Shown here: one piece after another, positions 17,160 through 26,658 of the stretch
Layout of the letters: every line of letters begins with the position of its first letter
Numbering within the stretch: position 1 is the first letter of the stretch
Assembly (NCBI RefSeq): GCF_014192335.1
Contig: NZ_JACHXU010000010.1
Coordinates: forward strand, 37,718-101,717
Direction of reading: 5' to 3'
Origin: Aporhodopirellula rubra
GTDB lineage: Bacteria; Planctomycetota; Planctomycetia; Pirellulales; Pirellulaceae
Length of the DNA: 64,000 nt
The notes under the pieces: model-generated
The model's input: the letters and a program-made list of their open reading frames with translations, nothing else
What the model was told of the DNA's origin: nothing
The model's database searches: none
Program-made: the position numbers and the translations under genes

Positions 17160-17818
17160 TCGAAGTTGATTTCACTTGCCCGGGGAATCCGTCTGCGCCG
17201 GTGATGAAGGAAGGGGAAGTGTTTGATGTGGCTGCCGAACTGAGAGAGTTAAACGGCTAGCGATCATTGCTTGGATGGGGAACATCCGGGCGACTCGCCA
17301 CGATGAATCAAGGCTTGAAGGGCTGACATAATGAATTGTTCTGGCTTGGGGCTGAGCCAGAGTTGTGTCGGCCCTCCAGGCCTTTGTTTTTGTTTTGGCT
17401 GTGGTACCGGGGCCTAACGGCCCCGGCATTGGTTGTGTCAGCCCTCCGGGCTTGGGTGGGGTGGATTGGTTTGTGGACCTGGTTTGAATGTCCAGCATGA
17501 TTAGGCCCGGAGGGCCGGTACAACCATTGTCGGGGGTGTTAACCCCCGGTCGACGATGGGCGACTGCCAACGCAAGGCCTGGAGGGCCGATACAACGATT
17601 GCGTGCCGGAAGGCACAGGGGCCTGTGCCTTCAACAGTTGGAGGTGTGCAGGCGGGTGGGCCCTACGATCGTTTCAGACGGTTCTGTGGGTGCGGGATTC
17701 CGGTTGTTTTTACTGGAAAAGTCCTTCACGGGGCGGGATTGTCGGCTTTCATGGAGGCTACGCGGCCAGTGCGGCTCGTTCTCGGTTCGCCGATTGCGCG
17801 TCAGTGGTGGTTTCCTTC
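17160..17818. other. Intergenic region with repeat copy A2
   Basis: Between the sugar isomerase and the M48 protease no gene is supported. An open frame runs from 17603 into the protease, but its first 70 or so codons cross repeat DNA and the peptide is unlike any domain, so this part is treated as non-coding. The repeat copy A2 fills 17361-17629. The final 190 bases probably hold the protease promoter, but no clear motif is seen. Confidence 0.55.
17361..17629. repeat. Dispersed GC-palindromic repeat, copy A2
   Basis: This is the second copy of the element at 11951-12257, in the same orientation. Shared blocks appear in the same order: AGTTGTGTCGGCCC, GGTACCGGGGCC, GCCCCGGCATTGGTTGT, TCAGCCCTCCGGGCT, TCCAGCATGA, TAGGCCCGGAGGGCCGGT and GGGGGTGTTAACCCCC. 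It ends in GGCACAGG-ggCCTGTGCC. The AT-rich or unpaired spacers between blocks diverge more than the palindromes, which argues that the hairpins themselves are conserved. Confidence 0.75.
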
Positions 17819-19255
17819 GTGACGCACCGAGTGAGAAAACTCTTGACGCTCTACATCTTTTTGCTGGTCATTGTCTCGCTCCTGTGCGGTTCCTCTCCGG
17901 CGGTTCCTGATCCGTCGTCGCGTGCGGTTTTGGCTACCGTTTTGATGGTTTCCGGATGGGTTCTGCTGGCCCATGTCGCGGGCCGCCTGTTGGCTCGTCA
18001 GGTCGTTCGCGGGTCACTGAGCTACGGCGAAGCGGTTGATTTCTTGCGGATGCAGATGGAAACGTTTCGATGGTTCGCGCTTCCGATCACGTTGCTGTGC
18101 CACTACGGTTTTTCGCTCGCCGCATGGCTGCGGATTCAACCGCTTCTCGACGAGAGCATGGCGTTGCAAGCCGTCGGCCTGCTCGCGCCGGGGATGACGT
18201 TACTCGTCGCGACTTGGTCGGCCGAATACTGGTTCGCCGCGATCATCGGTATTCAAGAAAAGTCGATGAAGAAGTATGTCGGTTCGATGTTTCAAATGAT
18301 GCGAAGCGGCCCGGCATGGTTGATCTTGCCGACGTTGTTGTTCTTGGGGCTTGGTGACATCGCAGGAAAGATTCAAATGTTGTACTTCGCCGACTCCACA
18401 TTGGCGGAAGGCGAAACCTACGAAACGTGGATTTGGGGAATGATCGCGGCGGGGGTGGTCTTGGTTGCTGTCGCGTTGCCGTACATGGTTCGGTGGATTG
18501 CAAAGACGGAATCCGTGGGGACCGAGCAGCAAGCCGAGCTGGAGACTTGGTTGCGGCGTTGTGGGATTTCCACGCACCGATATTTCGGAATGCAGACCGC
18601 ACGATGGAACACCGGTGGACGGATGCTCAACGCGATGGTCGCGGGAATCGTTCGGCCAGGGCGATTGTTGTTATTGTCGGACCGCCTACTCGACGAACTG
18701 CCGCGTGGTCAGCGGATGATGGTGGTGATGCACGAGCTCGCTCATGTGAAGCGTTTTCATGTGCCCGTTCGCATGGCCGCGATTCTGCCGGCTTGGTTTG
18801 TTTCGAGTTGGTCCAGTGCGTTGTTGATTGACCACCAGTGGCTCGACGCCTCGATGGGGGCGGCGATCGGCGGTGCGTTGGGTTTGATCACTACCGTCGT
18901 GGTTTTGGGAACGGTCAGCCATTTGTCGGAACTCGATGCCGACGCGACCGCCTGTCGTCTCGCGGTGCGGGCCTGCGACGCGTCACGAGACGCGAGGCGA
19001 TCGAAAGGGCACGCCAAGGGCGAATCGGACGCCGCGGATGAGGCTGCATCGACAGGGAATCACGACCTGCCGATGACGCGAGAATTGGCCGCCGAGTTGA
19101 TGGCGGACGCTTTGGTTCGCGTGACGGCCGATCACCCGTCATCGAGGAAATTCAGTTGGTTGCATCCGAGTCTCGAGACTCGCGTGGGGCGATTACGGCG
19201 AATCAGCCGCCCGCTTCCCGATCTTCGATCAGACAGCCATACTCTGGCTATCTGA
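17819..19255 (+). CDS. M48 family membrane metallopeptidase
   Basis: The protein of about 478 residues has several hydrophobic helices in its N-terminal half. The zinc motif HELAH (about residues 305-309) follows them, with the third ligand Glu in SELDADATA about 65 residues later. This is the arrangement of HtpX/Ste24-type proteases that degrade membrane proteins at the inner membrane. The start is uncertain. GTG at 17819 gives THRVRKLLTLYIFLLVIV, a normal first membrane anchor, whereas the longer frame to 17603 crosses repeat DNA. It precedes the thiol peroxidase gene by 57 bases. Confidence 0.8.
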   Translation: MTHRVRKLLTLYIFLLVIVSLLCGSSPAVPDPSSRAVLATVLMVSGWVLLAHVAGRLLARQVVRGSLSYGEAVDFLRMQMETFRWFALPITLLCHYGFSLAAWLRIQPLLDESMALQAVGLLAPGMTLLVATWSAEYWFAAIIGIQEKSMKKYVGSMFQMMRSGPAWLILPTLLFLGLGDIAGKIQMLYFADSTLAEGETYETWIWGMIAAGVVLVAVALPYMVRWIAKTESVGTEQQAELETWLRRCGISTHRYFGMQTARWNTGGRMLNAMVAGIVRPGRLLLLSDRLLDELPRGQRMMVVMHELAHVKRFHVPVRMAAILPAWFVSSWSSALLIDHQWLDASMGAAIGGALGLITTVVVLGTVSHLSELDADATACRLAVRACDASRDARRSKGHAKGESDAADEAASTGNHDLPMTRELAAELMADALVRVTADHPSSRKFSWLHPSLETRVGRLRRISRPLPDLRSDSHTLAI

Positions 19256-19312
19256 ACGAACCCCTCGTTCAGACTGATTCGAATAAACCCATGTATACGA
19301 GAGTCGATTCTG

Positions 19313-19831
19313 ATGAGTCAGAGCGGAGTGATCACATTCAAAGGCAACCCGATGACCTTGGCCGGCAGCGATCTGGCGATTGGCCAAGCCGCACCGGATT
19401 TCAAACTGCACTACGCACATGAAGGTTTGAAGGAACTCACGTTGGCCGACGTCAAAGGCAAGCCCACGATCTTGAGCATCGTGCCTAGCCTCGATACCCC
19501 GACATGTGCGGTCCAAACCAAGACCTTCAACGAAAAACTCGGCGAACTCGGTGACAAGGTCAACGCGGTCACCGTCAGTCGTGACCTGCCGTTCGCGCAA
19601 GCCCGTTTCTGTGGCGCCGAGAACGTCAAGATGCGAACCGCGAGCGATTACCAAACGCACGAATTCGGCGAAGCCTACGGCGTCGAAATCGAAGAGCTGA
19701 AATTGCTCAGCCGCGCGGTTGTCGTTCTCGATGCCGACGGCAAAGTCGTCTACAAAGAAGTCGTGTCGGAAGTCACGCAAGAGCCTGACTACACGAAGGC
19801 CTTGCAAGCCCTCACCGATTTGGTTGGCTAG
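19313..19831 (+). CDS. tpx: Thiol peroxidase (Tpx, peroxiredoxin)
   Basis: This 172-residue atypical 2-Cys peroxiredoxin has its peroxidatic Cys in PTCAVQT (residue 65) and resolving Cys in RFCGAENV (residue 100). The 35-residue spacing is close to that of E. coli Tpx. It reduces peroxides in the cytoplasm using thioredoxin. The start ATG gives the usual Tpx beginning, SGVITFKGNPMTL. A hairpin with a nearly perfect 10-base stem at 19863-19888 lies just after the stop. Confidence 0.95.
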   Translation: MSQSGVITFKGNPMTLAGSDLAIGQAAPDFKLHYAHEGLKELTLADVKGKPTILSIVPSLDTPTCAVQTKTFNEKLGELGDKVNAVTVSRDLPFAQARFCGAENVKMRTASDYQTHEFGEAYGVEIEELKLLSRAVVVLDADGKVVYKEVVSEVTQEPDYTKALQALTDLVG

Positions 19832-20273
19832 TTGCGGGTTGTCCGCGTGAAGCATGAGTTGAGACCGGACGGTTTACGCCGTTCGGTCAGGCGTCTCCGC
19901 GGTAGACGTGAGCGTTTGGCGTCGATCAATCATTGCGTTCGATGAAATCGGTAGCTACGTTCGCCAGAGCGTGGTCCACTGTCGACCGTCCGCCGTCAGG
20001 TGACGGTAGCTACGGTCGCGTGGAAAGGTTCTGGAGATTGCATGAGTTCGGCGACGGGGCGAGTCATTGTCTCCGCTACGCCGCAATGTTGACCGTTTTG
20101 GCTCAAGCGTAGATGAATGCAGCCGACGCGTTCTCCGACGACGTCTGATCGAGCGATGAACTGATCTCGCTGTTTACTTTTTCAATAGAACCTGTTCGCC
20201 AAATGAACGAAGCATTGGGTTTCGTTGGTAGCAGGCAAAAACATTCTAACTCCTTTCAATCCCCCACTCCTCC
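19832..20273. other. Intergenic region, no gene seen
   Basis: No coding frame is supported here. A hairpin (GACCGGACGG, loop TTTACG, CCGTTCGGTC; one G-U pair) at 19863-19888 may terminate tpx transcription, although no T-run follows. The decamer GGTAGCTACG occurs twice, at 19950-19959 and 20005-20014. The promoter of the cdsA-like gene should lie near the right end, but no clear boxes are visible. Confidence 0.5.
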
Positions 20274-21230
20274 TTGCTACTCGATCGACTTCGAACCAGC
20301 GGCGTTTTGATTTTTGTCTCGATTGCGTCGCTGTATGCTGACGCGAACTTTTCGGTCTCCGGTGCACCTGGTTTGTTCCTGTTTCCGTTGTTGTTGTTCT
20401 TTGCACTCGGGACCGCCGCGGATCTGTGTGGGCTGTTGTTGCGGGCGGGGTTCCCGGTTCATCGGGGCGTGATTTTGGCAGCGACGGCATTGATCGCGTT
20501 GTCGCCATACGTTCCCGTTGTTTGGAACACCGTGTCGGCATTGGTTCCGAATGCGTTGTCGCCTTATCCGGTGGATTGTCCGATCGGGCAGATGGGATGG
20601 ATCACGTTGGCGGGCATCGTCGCGACGTTGATCTTTTTTCTCGACGAGATGAAAGATTATTCGGTCGGTTCGGATCCCTCGGGAGTTCTCCGGCGGCTCA
20701 CCGCGAGCATGTTCACGGCGACTTATGTCGGTTTGCCGATGAGCCTGTTGGTCGTTTTGCGAGGGTTGGGAGCCGACGACGTGTCGGCGACCGGAGCGGG
20801 TAATTGGGGGTTGGCGGCGTTGTTGAGCATGATCGCGATTACGAAATCCACCGACGCGGGGGCTTACTTCACCGGAAAGTCGATCGGACGCCGGAAACTG
20901 ATCCCGCGGCTGAGTCCGGGGAAGACGTGGGAGGGTTCGATTGGCGGTGTGGTCGTCGCCACGTTGGTCGCGGCGGCCTGCATTGCGTTTCTTTTTCCGG
21001 CGATTTCGGGTGCGGATTCGGCACCGCCGCTGGGGCTGGCACTGTTGCTCGGGCCGCTTTTGGCGATTTGTGGGATGGTCGGAGATTTGGCGGAATCCCT
21101 AGTAAAACGGGCCTGTGGGGCGAAAGATTCCGGGAATTTACTGCCTGGGCTGGGTGGCGTTTGGGATGTGACGGATAGCCTGATTTTTGCATCTTTGCCA
21201 GCTTTTCTATGTTTCGCGGCCGTGGCATGA
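20274..21230 (+). CDS. cdsA: Phosphatidate cytidylyltransferase (CDP-diglyceride synthetase)
   Basis: This polytopic membrane protein of 318 residues makes CDP-diacylglycerol from phosphatidate and CTP for phospholipid synthesis. It begins LLDRLRTSGVL, typical of CdsA N-termini. The family C-terminal signature is recognisable as SLVKRACGAKDSGNLLP followed by GLGGVWDVTDS. Relative to the textbook pattern the His before GG is Leu and the Arg after Asp is changed, while the metal-binding Asp residues of KD and D-x-x-D remain. The start is TTG at 20274. It stands alone, about 170 bases before phoH. Confidence 0.87.
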   Translation: MLLDRLRTSGVLIFVSIASLYADANFSVSGAPGLFLFPLLLFFALGTAADLCGLLLRAGFPVHRGVILAATALIALSPYVPVVWNTVSALVPNALSPYPVDCPIGQMGWITLAGIVATLIFFLDEMKDYSVGSDPSGVLRRLTASMFTATYVGLPMSLLVVLRGLGADDVSATGAGNWGLAALLSMIAITKSTDAGAYFTGKSIGRRKLIPRLSPGKTWEGSIGGVVVATLVAAACIAFLFPAISGADSAPPLGLALLLGPLLAICGMVGDLAESLVKRACGAKDSGNLLPGLGGVWDVTDSLIFASLPAFLCFAAVA

Positions 21231-21399
21231 TCTGGTGTGCGGGTTGCATTAAAATGCCGGTTAACTTTCAATCGAACATGCCGGGTCTTTCCATTGTCGT
21301 TTAGAATTCACGCGGATCGTGTCCGGTGATAGTTTGTTCTTTTCCTCGAAATGAGAGTCGTCTGATCAACGTTCCTTATTCATTCGTCGTGGTTGTCCA

Positions 21400-22413
21400 G
21401 TGAAGCCCGTCATGAGCGAAGCCACGATTTCGACGGCAGGGCCGGACGAAGTTCTGATGCTGTTCGGTCCTCGCGACCAACACGTTCGCAAACTCCGCCG
21501 TCTTTTCGGTGTCGACATCACCCATCGCGACGGGCGTGTCCGTGTCGCGGGAGAAGAATCTAAGGTAGGCGCCGCGGCGCGTGTCCTGGAGCGGTTGCGA
21601 GTGATCGCGCGGAAGAAAAACGAGTTGTCGGTCGGCGACGTCGAGACCGCTGCGACCGAAGAGGGCGCAGTTGTCGAAAGCGGGCGGCCTGCGCGGCCGA
21701 GCAGCGAGACGATCAACATCCAACACGCGGGACGAAAAATTACTCCGCGGACGCCTGGCCAAGCCAAGTATGTCGACGCGATTCGTACTCATGATCTGAC
21801 GTTTGCGACTGGTCCGGCCGGTTGCGGGAAAACATACCTCGCCGTCGCGACGGCGGTCGAAGCTTACAAGGCGGGTGAGGTTCGCAAGATCGTGTTGGTG
21901 CGTCCTGCGGTCGAAGCCGGTGAGAGCCTGGGGTTCCTGCCCGGTGACTTGCGTGCGAAGCTGAATCCGTATTTGCGTCCGTTGATGGACGCGCTTGGTG
22001 AGATGGTCGATTACGACCAAGCACGTGGGTTGATGGAACAGGATCTGATCGAAATCATTCCGCTGGCGTACATGCGTGGCCGCACGCTGAATGATGCGTT
22101 CATCATTTTGGATGAGGCGCAGAACACGACGGTGGCACAAATGAAAATGTTCCTGACCCGAATGGGTGAACGGAGCAAGATGGTGGTTAGCGGCGACGCA
22201 ACCCAGTTGGATTTGCCTCGTGGCGTGCGAAGTGGATTGCACGATGCGTTGTACCGACTCAGCAAGATCGACGGCGTCAGTGTGATCCGTTTGGGAACAC
22301 ACGATATTGTTCGGCACCGATTGGTGCAGGCGATTGTCGAGGCATATGAAGCGTCCGAGCGACGCGAGGACCATAACGGGCGTCCGGATTCCAGCACCGA
22401 CGGTTCTCACTGA
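21400..22413 (+). CDS. PhoH family ATPase (YbeZ-type)
   Basis: This 337-residue cytoplasmic protein has an N-terminal KH-like segment and then a PhoH ATPase domain. The P-loop is GPAGCGKT at 138-145, the Walker B is AFIILDEAQ (Asp 238), and GDATQLDLPRG follows. PhoH/YbeZ proteins are nucleotide-dependent RNA-linked ATPases that work with YbeY. GTG at 21400 or ATG at 21412 could start it. It heads a tight block with the HD phosphohydrolase, YbeY and the CorC-like protein, an order conserved in many bacteria. Confidence 0.93.
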   Translation: MKPVMSEATISTAGPDEVLMLFGPRDQHVRKLRRLFGVDITHRDGRVRVAGEESKVGAAARVLERLRVIARKKNELSVGDVETAATEEGAVVESGRPARPSSETINIQHAGRKITPRTPGQAKYVDAIRTHDLTFATGPAGCGKTYLAVATAVEAYKAGEVRKIVLVRPAVEAGESLGFLPGDLRAKLNPYLRPLMDALGEMVDYDQARGLMEQDLIEIIPLAYMRGRTLNDAFIILDEAQNTTVAQMKMFLTRMGERSKMVVSGDATQLDLPRGVRSGLHDALYRLSKIDGVSVIRLGTHDIVRHRLVQAIVEAYEASERREDHNGRPDSSTDGSH

Positions 22414-22432
22414 GCCAGCTCGAGAGATCATC

Positions 22433-24796
22433 ATGAGCAATGCAAAAACACAACGTGCGGGCAAAGAACGCATCGAATCGCTCGGCATCCCGAAACCCAA
22501 ATGGGCGACGTGGTGGGACAAGAGCGATAAGGGCAATCTAGCGATCCGTTTCGGCATCGCGTTCATTGCCGCAGTCGCGCTGTTGGCGTTGTGCCGCACG
22601 TGGCAACCGGCGTTTTCGTATCGCATGGGGGCGATCCCTGCTCGCGATTTGATGAGCCGGGTGACGTTCCAGGTGCCTGATCGCGTTGCGACGGACGATC
22701 AGCGTGAACGCAAACGCCGCGAAGTTTTAACGTTGTACCGCAACACCCCGGTGCGACTCGAGCAATTGCGTGCGGCCCTGCGAAACCGATTGTTTCTGGT
22801 GCTGGGGGCGTCGTCTTTCGAGCAACTCGGCGAAAAGGAACAGGCCGCGTTGACGGAGTTTTACGAGGGCAGTGAAACGGCGTCGGATGACGAGTCGCCT
22901 GCCGAACGGTTCGCGTTGCTCAAACGAGTGTTTGCAAAAGATGTGGAGCTAACCGAACTCGACAGCGTTGTGGAATCGGCAATGATGCCGCTGTACCGCA
23001 ACGGTGTTTTGCAGGCCCCGCAGCACTCGCCCGAGCAAGGGTCGCAGCGAATGATCCGCGTCTTTCAGGGTAACCAAGTCGACGAGGCGGTGCCGGTCGA
23101 ACTCAGCAAAGTGCGGATCGCCGAGGCCGCTGGCGAGCTTCGCACGAAGTTGAAAGAGAACTTCCGGACGCGGTATCCGTCCGATGAAGGTCAAATCGCG
23201 GCGGAGATGATCGCGAAATGGTTACGCGACCAATTGCCCAATTATGAAACGCTGAAGTACGACGACGAGATGAGTCAGAAGGCACGCGACCAAGCGGCCG
23301 ACGCCGTCGAGACGGTGCAGATGACTTACTATGCCGGTCAATCCAAACTCGCCGACGCGGGGAAACCTCTCAGTATTCGAGAGCTCGAATTGCTCCGGAG
23401 CGAATGGTCCGTGTTGGTCGATGACATGCACTTGTTCGACCGAGTCGCTCGCGTGGCGGCGTTCGCCGGAATGATTATCGCGTTGTACTTGCTTTGCGGA
23501 TCGTACATTTGGTTTGTCGACGATCGGACGCTGGTGACCGATCACTGGAAACTCGCGAAGGTGCTCACGCTGCTCGTCGCAACGATCGTATTGAGCTACT
23601 ACGCATCGCGTGACGCTTGGCGTGCGGAGTTGGTTCCGTTAGTGCTCGCGTCGATCACCGCGGCGGTTGTCTATGGTCGTGATTTTGCATTGTTGGTGAT
23701 GGCCGGTGCGAGTCTGAGCGTGACGTTGTTGCTCGGTGCGGATTTATCGAACCTGGTCGTCATGGCGGCGGCGTGTACATCGTGTGCCCTTTTGACCGGA
23801 CGCATTCGCAGTCGCACGCACTTGATCACCGTTGGGATTTTGTCGGCGCTGATTACGATGTTGACGACGATCGGTGTCGGTATCGTGTCCGGGCAAACGT
23901 TGTCGTCGGGAGCACCGGGGGAATCGCTCGAACCGATGCTGTTGAGCGGACCGCTGCAGCGGGTGCTCTCCGGATTGGTTGGCGAAGCCGGTTGGGCGGG
24001 TTTGTGTATCGTTGTTTCGTCGCTCGCGATGACGGGCCTGTTGCCGTTGGTCGAGAAGACGTTTGGCGTGCAGACCGACCTGTCGTTGTTGGAACTCGGC
24101 GACGCGAGCCATCCGTTGCTGCGACGTTTGGCGCAACGCGCACCGGGAACTTACAACCACTCGATCAACGTCGCGTCCATCGCCGAAGCCGCGGCGGACT
24201 CGATCGGTGCGAACGGGTTGTTGGTTCGTGTGGGAGCGTATTTCCACGACATCGGCAAAATGTTCAAACCTGAATACTTCATCGAAAATCAAAGTGCCGG
24301 GATTAATCAGCACGACTCGTTGCAGCCCGCGATGAGCACGCTGGTGATTATCGCGCACGTCAAAGACGGTGCTGACTTGGCACGCAATCACCATTTGCCG
24401 CGTCCGATCATCGACTTCATCTTGCAGCACCACGGTACGACGTTGGTGGAGTATTTCTATCGCGAGGCGGCCCGTCGAAGTGAAGAAGACCCGAACCGCG
24501 AATCCGTCAGTGACAAAGATTTCCGGTATCCCGGACCAAAGCCGCAAACGCTCGAAGCGGCTGTGTTGATGTTGGCCGATACGGTCGAGAGTGCGTCGCG
24601 GACGTTGGTGGATCCGACTCCGGCTCGGATTTCGAACCTGGTCGATTCGATCGCACAGAAGAAAGTCGGTGACGGACAATTTGACGAATGCGGGCTGACG
24701 TTCTCGCAACTTCACCGCGTCCGGCAGAGCCTGGTGAAGTCGCTGACGGCGATCTACCACGCTCGAGTCAAATACCCTGGGCAGCAATCCGCGTGA
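22433..24796 (+). CDS. PgpH/YqfF-type 7TM-HD phosphohydrolase (c-di-AMP phosphodiesterase-like)
   Basis: The 787-residue protein has one N-terminal membrane helix, an extracellular 7TMR-HDED-type region (roughly residues 60-335), seven closely spaced helices and a cytoplasmic HD domain. The HD signature is YNHSINVASI (His 576) followed by AYFHDIGKM (His 605, Asp 606). PgpH enzymes hydrolyse c-di-AMP. The ATG at 22433 has GAGAGA just upstream and lies 19 bases after phoH. The YbeY start is eight bases after its stop, so all are co-transcribed. Signalling specificity is assumed from the family. Confidence 0.9.
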   Translation: MSNAKTQRAGKERIESLGIPKPKWATWWDKSDKGNLAIRFGIAFIAAVALLALCRTWQPAFSYRMGAIPARDLMSRVTFQVPDRVATDDQRERKRREVLTLYRNTPVRLEQLRAALRNRLFLVLGASSFEQLGEKEQAALTEFYEGSETASDDESPAERFALLKRVFAKDVELTELDSVVESAMMPLYRNGVLQAPQHSPEQGSQRMIRVFQGNQVDEAVPVELSKVRIAEAAGELRTKLKENFRTRYPSDEGQIAAEMIAKWLRDQLPNYETLKYDDEMSQKARDQAADAVETVQMTYYAGQSKLADAGKPLSIRELELLRSEWSVLVDDMHLFDRVARVAAFAGMIIALYLLCGSYIWFVDDRTLVTDHWKLAKVLTLLVATIVLSYYASRDAWRAELVPLVLASITAAVVYGRDFALLVMAGASLSVTLLLGADLSNLVVMAAACTSCALLTGRIRSRTHLITVGILSALITMLTTIGVGIVSGQTLSSGAPGESLEPMLLSGPLQRVLSGLVGEAGWAGLCIVVSSLAMTGLLPLVEKTFGVQTDLSLLELGDASHPLLRRLAQRAPGTYNHSINVASIAEAAADSIGANGLLVRVGAYFHDIGKMFKPEYFIENQSAGINQHDSLQPAMSTLVIIAHVKDGADLARNHHLPRPIIDFILQHHGTTLVEYFYREAARRSEEDPNRESVSDKDFRYPGPKPQTLEAAVLMLADTVESASRTLVDPTPARISNLVDSIAQKKVGDGQFDECGLTFSQLHRVRQSLVKSLTAIYHARVKYPGQQSA

Positions 24797-24804
24797 CCGG
24801 TTTG

Positions 24805-25251
24805 ATGAGTGAGATCGAGATAACGATAGACTCGCGTGTTCGCGATCAGGTTCGCGGGCATTCGAGTGAGGAGCGTCCGCTCGGGCGAGTCGAAATCGAA
24901 GCCGCCGTTCGTGCGGCGGCTGCAGTCGGGAATTGCACGGATTGCCGGATCGGCGTGCGGGTCACCGATGACGCGACGATCCACAAGATCAATCGCGAGT
25001 TCCTGCAGCACGATTATCCCACCGACGTGATCAGTTTTCCCTACGAGTTGCAACCACCGATGGTGGAAGGGGAATTAGTCGTTAGCATCGACACCGCGGA
25101 AAACGAAGCCACGGATGCGGGATGGTCCGTCGCACAGGAGTTGCTGCTGTACGTCATCCACGGAACGTTGCATCTGGTCGGATTCGACGACACCGATGAT
25201 GAGTCGAGAAAAGAAATGCGTGAGGCGGAAAGAAAGGCGTTGGGAGGATGA
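24805..25251 (+). CDS. ybeY: Endoribonuclease YbeY (16S rRNA maturation)
   Basis: This 148-residue protein matches the YbeY/UPF0054 family: ISFPYE, then GELVVSIDTA, then a helix with HGTLHLVGFDD. The usual zinc triad is H-x3-H-x5-H; here His 119 and His 123 are present but the third ligand is Asp 129. An Asp at this position occurs in some lineages and can bind metal, so loss of function is not implied. The enzyme trims the 3' end of 16S rRNA and supports ribosome quality control. Its placement between the HD protein and the CorC homologue is the conserved order. Confidence 0.92.
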   Translation: MSEIEITIDSRVRDQVRGHSSEERPLGRVEIEAAVRAAAAVGNCTDCRIGVRVTDDATIHKINREFLQHDYPTDVISFPYELQPPMVEGELVVSIDTAENEATDAGWSVAQELLLYVIHGTLHLVGFDDTDDESRKEMREAERKALGG

Positions 25252-25368
25252 GGTGACAGGTTGCAGGTTTTTTGAATAACGCTGTCTCAATTTCGTCCAC
25301 CCGTATCCCCGTCCACCCGTATTCTGTCCTCTTGTTTCCATGTTTCCCTCCCCTAACCCTCTTTCTTC

Positions 25369-26658
25369 ATGATTGAACTGCCTCTCTGGGTCGCTGTGGC
25401 CTGGACGATTTTCGGATTCCTTATCGGCAGCGTCGGCGGTCTTGGCGTCGAGCTGTTGGACGGATTCGCCGGTCGGTCGTTCGAAGTCTATTGTCGGGTG
25501 AAGAAGAACCGCGATCGGTTCGGTTCGGTGTTGGATCACCAAGACGCCGCGATTCGGGGAAGCGATTATCTGCGAATGATCGGCACCGTTCTGTTCATGA
25601 TGTTCGGAACGATCGCGGTGATGGATCACTACGGCGAGGGAGTCAACGCTTTGGTTTTGTGGGCGAGCGCGGCGGGTGTGTTGATGATGCTCACGCACCT
25701 GTGGGTTCCCGTTGCGGTAACGCGGTTTACGTCCGCGCCGTTGCTTTATTACACATGGCCGTTTTGGTTGACATTGTCGATCGCGATGCGGCCGTTGCAG
25801 GCGCCCGGCGAAGTGTTGGAGATTGTGACGCGACGGTTGGCGGGCAAAGCGGAAACGGAGGACGAAGACGAAGAACAACTCGAAGACGAAATCCGAACGA
25901 TCGTTGCGGCGGGAACACGCGAAGGCTACTTCGGTCCCGGTGTGCGTGAAATGATCCAAGGCGTGATGGAACTGCACGAGGATACCGTCGGGCACATCAT
26001 GACTCCCCGGGGCGACGTGGAAGCCATTGATGCGACGATCAGTTGGAAGGACGCGTTTGCAAAAATCATTGCCAGCGGCCGGACACGCTATCCGGTTTAC
26101 GAAGACAACATCGATAACGTGGTCGGCATTCTGTTCGTGAAAGACCTGTTGCCGTTTTTGGTCTCCGACGGTCTGCCGAATCAGCCGATCGTGGAGCTGT
26201 GTCGTCGACCGTGGTCGGTGCCGAAAGACCGCAGCGTCGAGGCTTTGTTGCGTGAGTTCTTGCACAACCGTTCGCACATGGCGATCGTGGTGGATGAGTT
26301 TCAACAGACCGCGGGTGTGGTGACGATCGAAGACGCACTCGAAGAAATCGTCGGCGAGATCGTGGACGAATCGGACGAGGAAGAAGAGTACGGCATTCGG
26401 ATCATTGACGACGACACGATCGAGGTCGATGGGCGGGTGATGATCGATGATCTCAACGAGCGGATCCACTGGGACATTCCCGAGAGTGAGGATTATGAAA
26501 CGATCGCAGGATGGGTGCTGTACAACACCGGATCGATTCCGGATTCGGGACACTTGCTCAAACTAGGGAATCTTGAAATCGAGATTTTGCGAGCGACCAA
26601 CCGAAAAATCGAATCCATGAAGCTGCACCGCGGTGCGGGCGTGACCCAGTGGACGTGA
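25369..26658 (+). CDS. CNNM/CorC-type protein (hemolysin family, CBS domains)
   Basis: The protein has 429 residues. A membrane region of about four helices (residues 1-150, DUF21/CNNM-like) is followed by an acidic linker EDEDEEQLEDE. Two CBS domains follow (about 205-325, including HIMTPRGDVEAI and NRSHMAIVVDEFQQTAGVVT), then a CorC_HlyC transporter-associated domain (about 345-425). Relatives are linked to magnesium and cobalt efflux. It closes the phoH-HD-ybeY block, 117 bases after ybeY. The old name hemolysin C does not indicate haemolytic activity. Confidence 0.9.
   Translation: MIELPLWVAVAWTIFGFLIGSVGGLGVELLDGFAGRSFEVYCRVKKNRDRFGSVLDHQDAAIRGSDYLRMIGTVLFMMFGTIAVMDHYGEGVNALVLWASAAGVLMMLTHLWVPVAVTRFTSAPLLYYTWPFWLTLSIAMRPLQAPGEVLEIVTRRLAGKAETEDEDEEQLEDEIRTIVAAGTREGYFGPGVREMIQGVMELHEDTVGHIMTPRGDVEAIDATISWKDAFAKIIASGRTRYPVYEDNIDNVVGILFVKDLLPFLVSDGLPNQPIVELCRRPWSVPKDRSVEALLREFLHNRSHMAIVVDEFQQTAGVVTIEDALEEIVGEIVDESDEEEEYGIRIIDDDTIEVDGRVMIDDLNERIHWDIPESEDYETIAGWVLYNTGSIPDSGHLLKLGNLEIEILRATNRKIESMKLHRGAGVTQWT

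Noticed and set aside
21376..22626. Minus-strand open frame of 416 codons
   Set aside because: Antisense to phoH, which has clear P-loop motifs; no motif on the opposite strand.
23744..24787. Minus-strand open frame of 347 codons
   Set aside because: Antisense to the HD phosphohydrolase; Arg/Gln/His-rich with no recognisable fold.
25075..26553. Minus-strand open frame of 492 codons
   Set aside because: It lies wholly opposite the CorC-like gene and the end of ybeY, has His/Arg-rich composition typical of an antisense frame in GC-rich DNA, and shows no domain.
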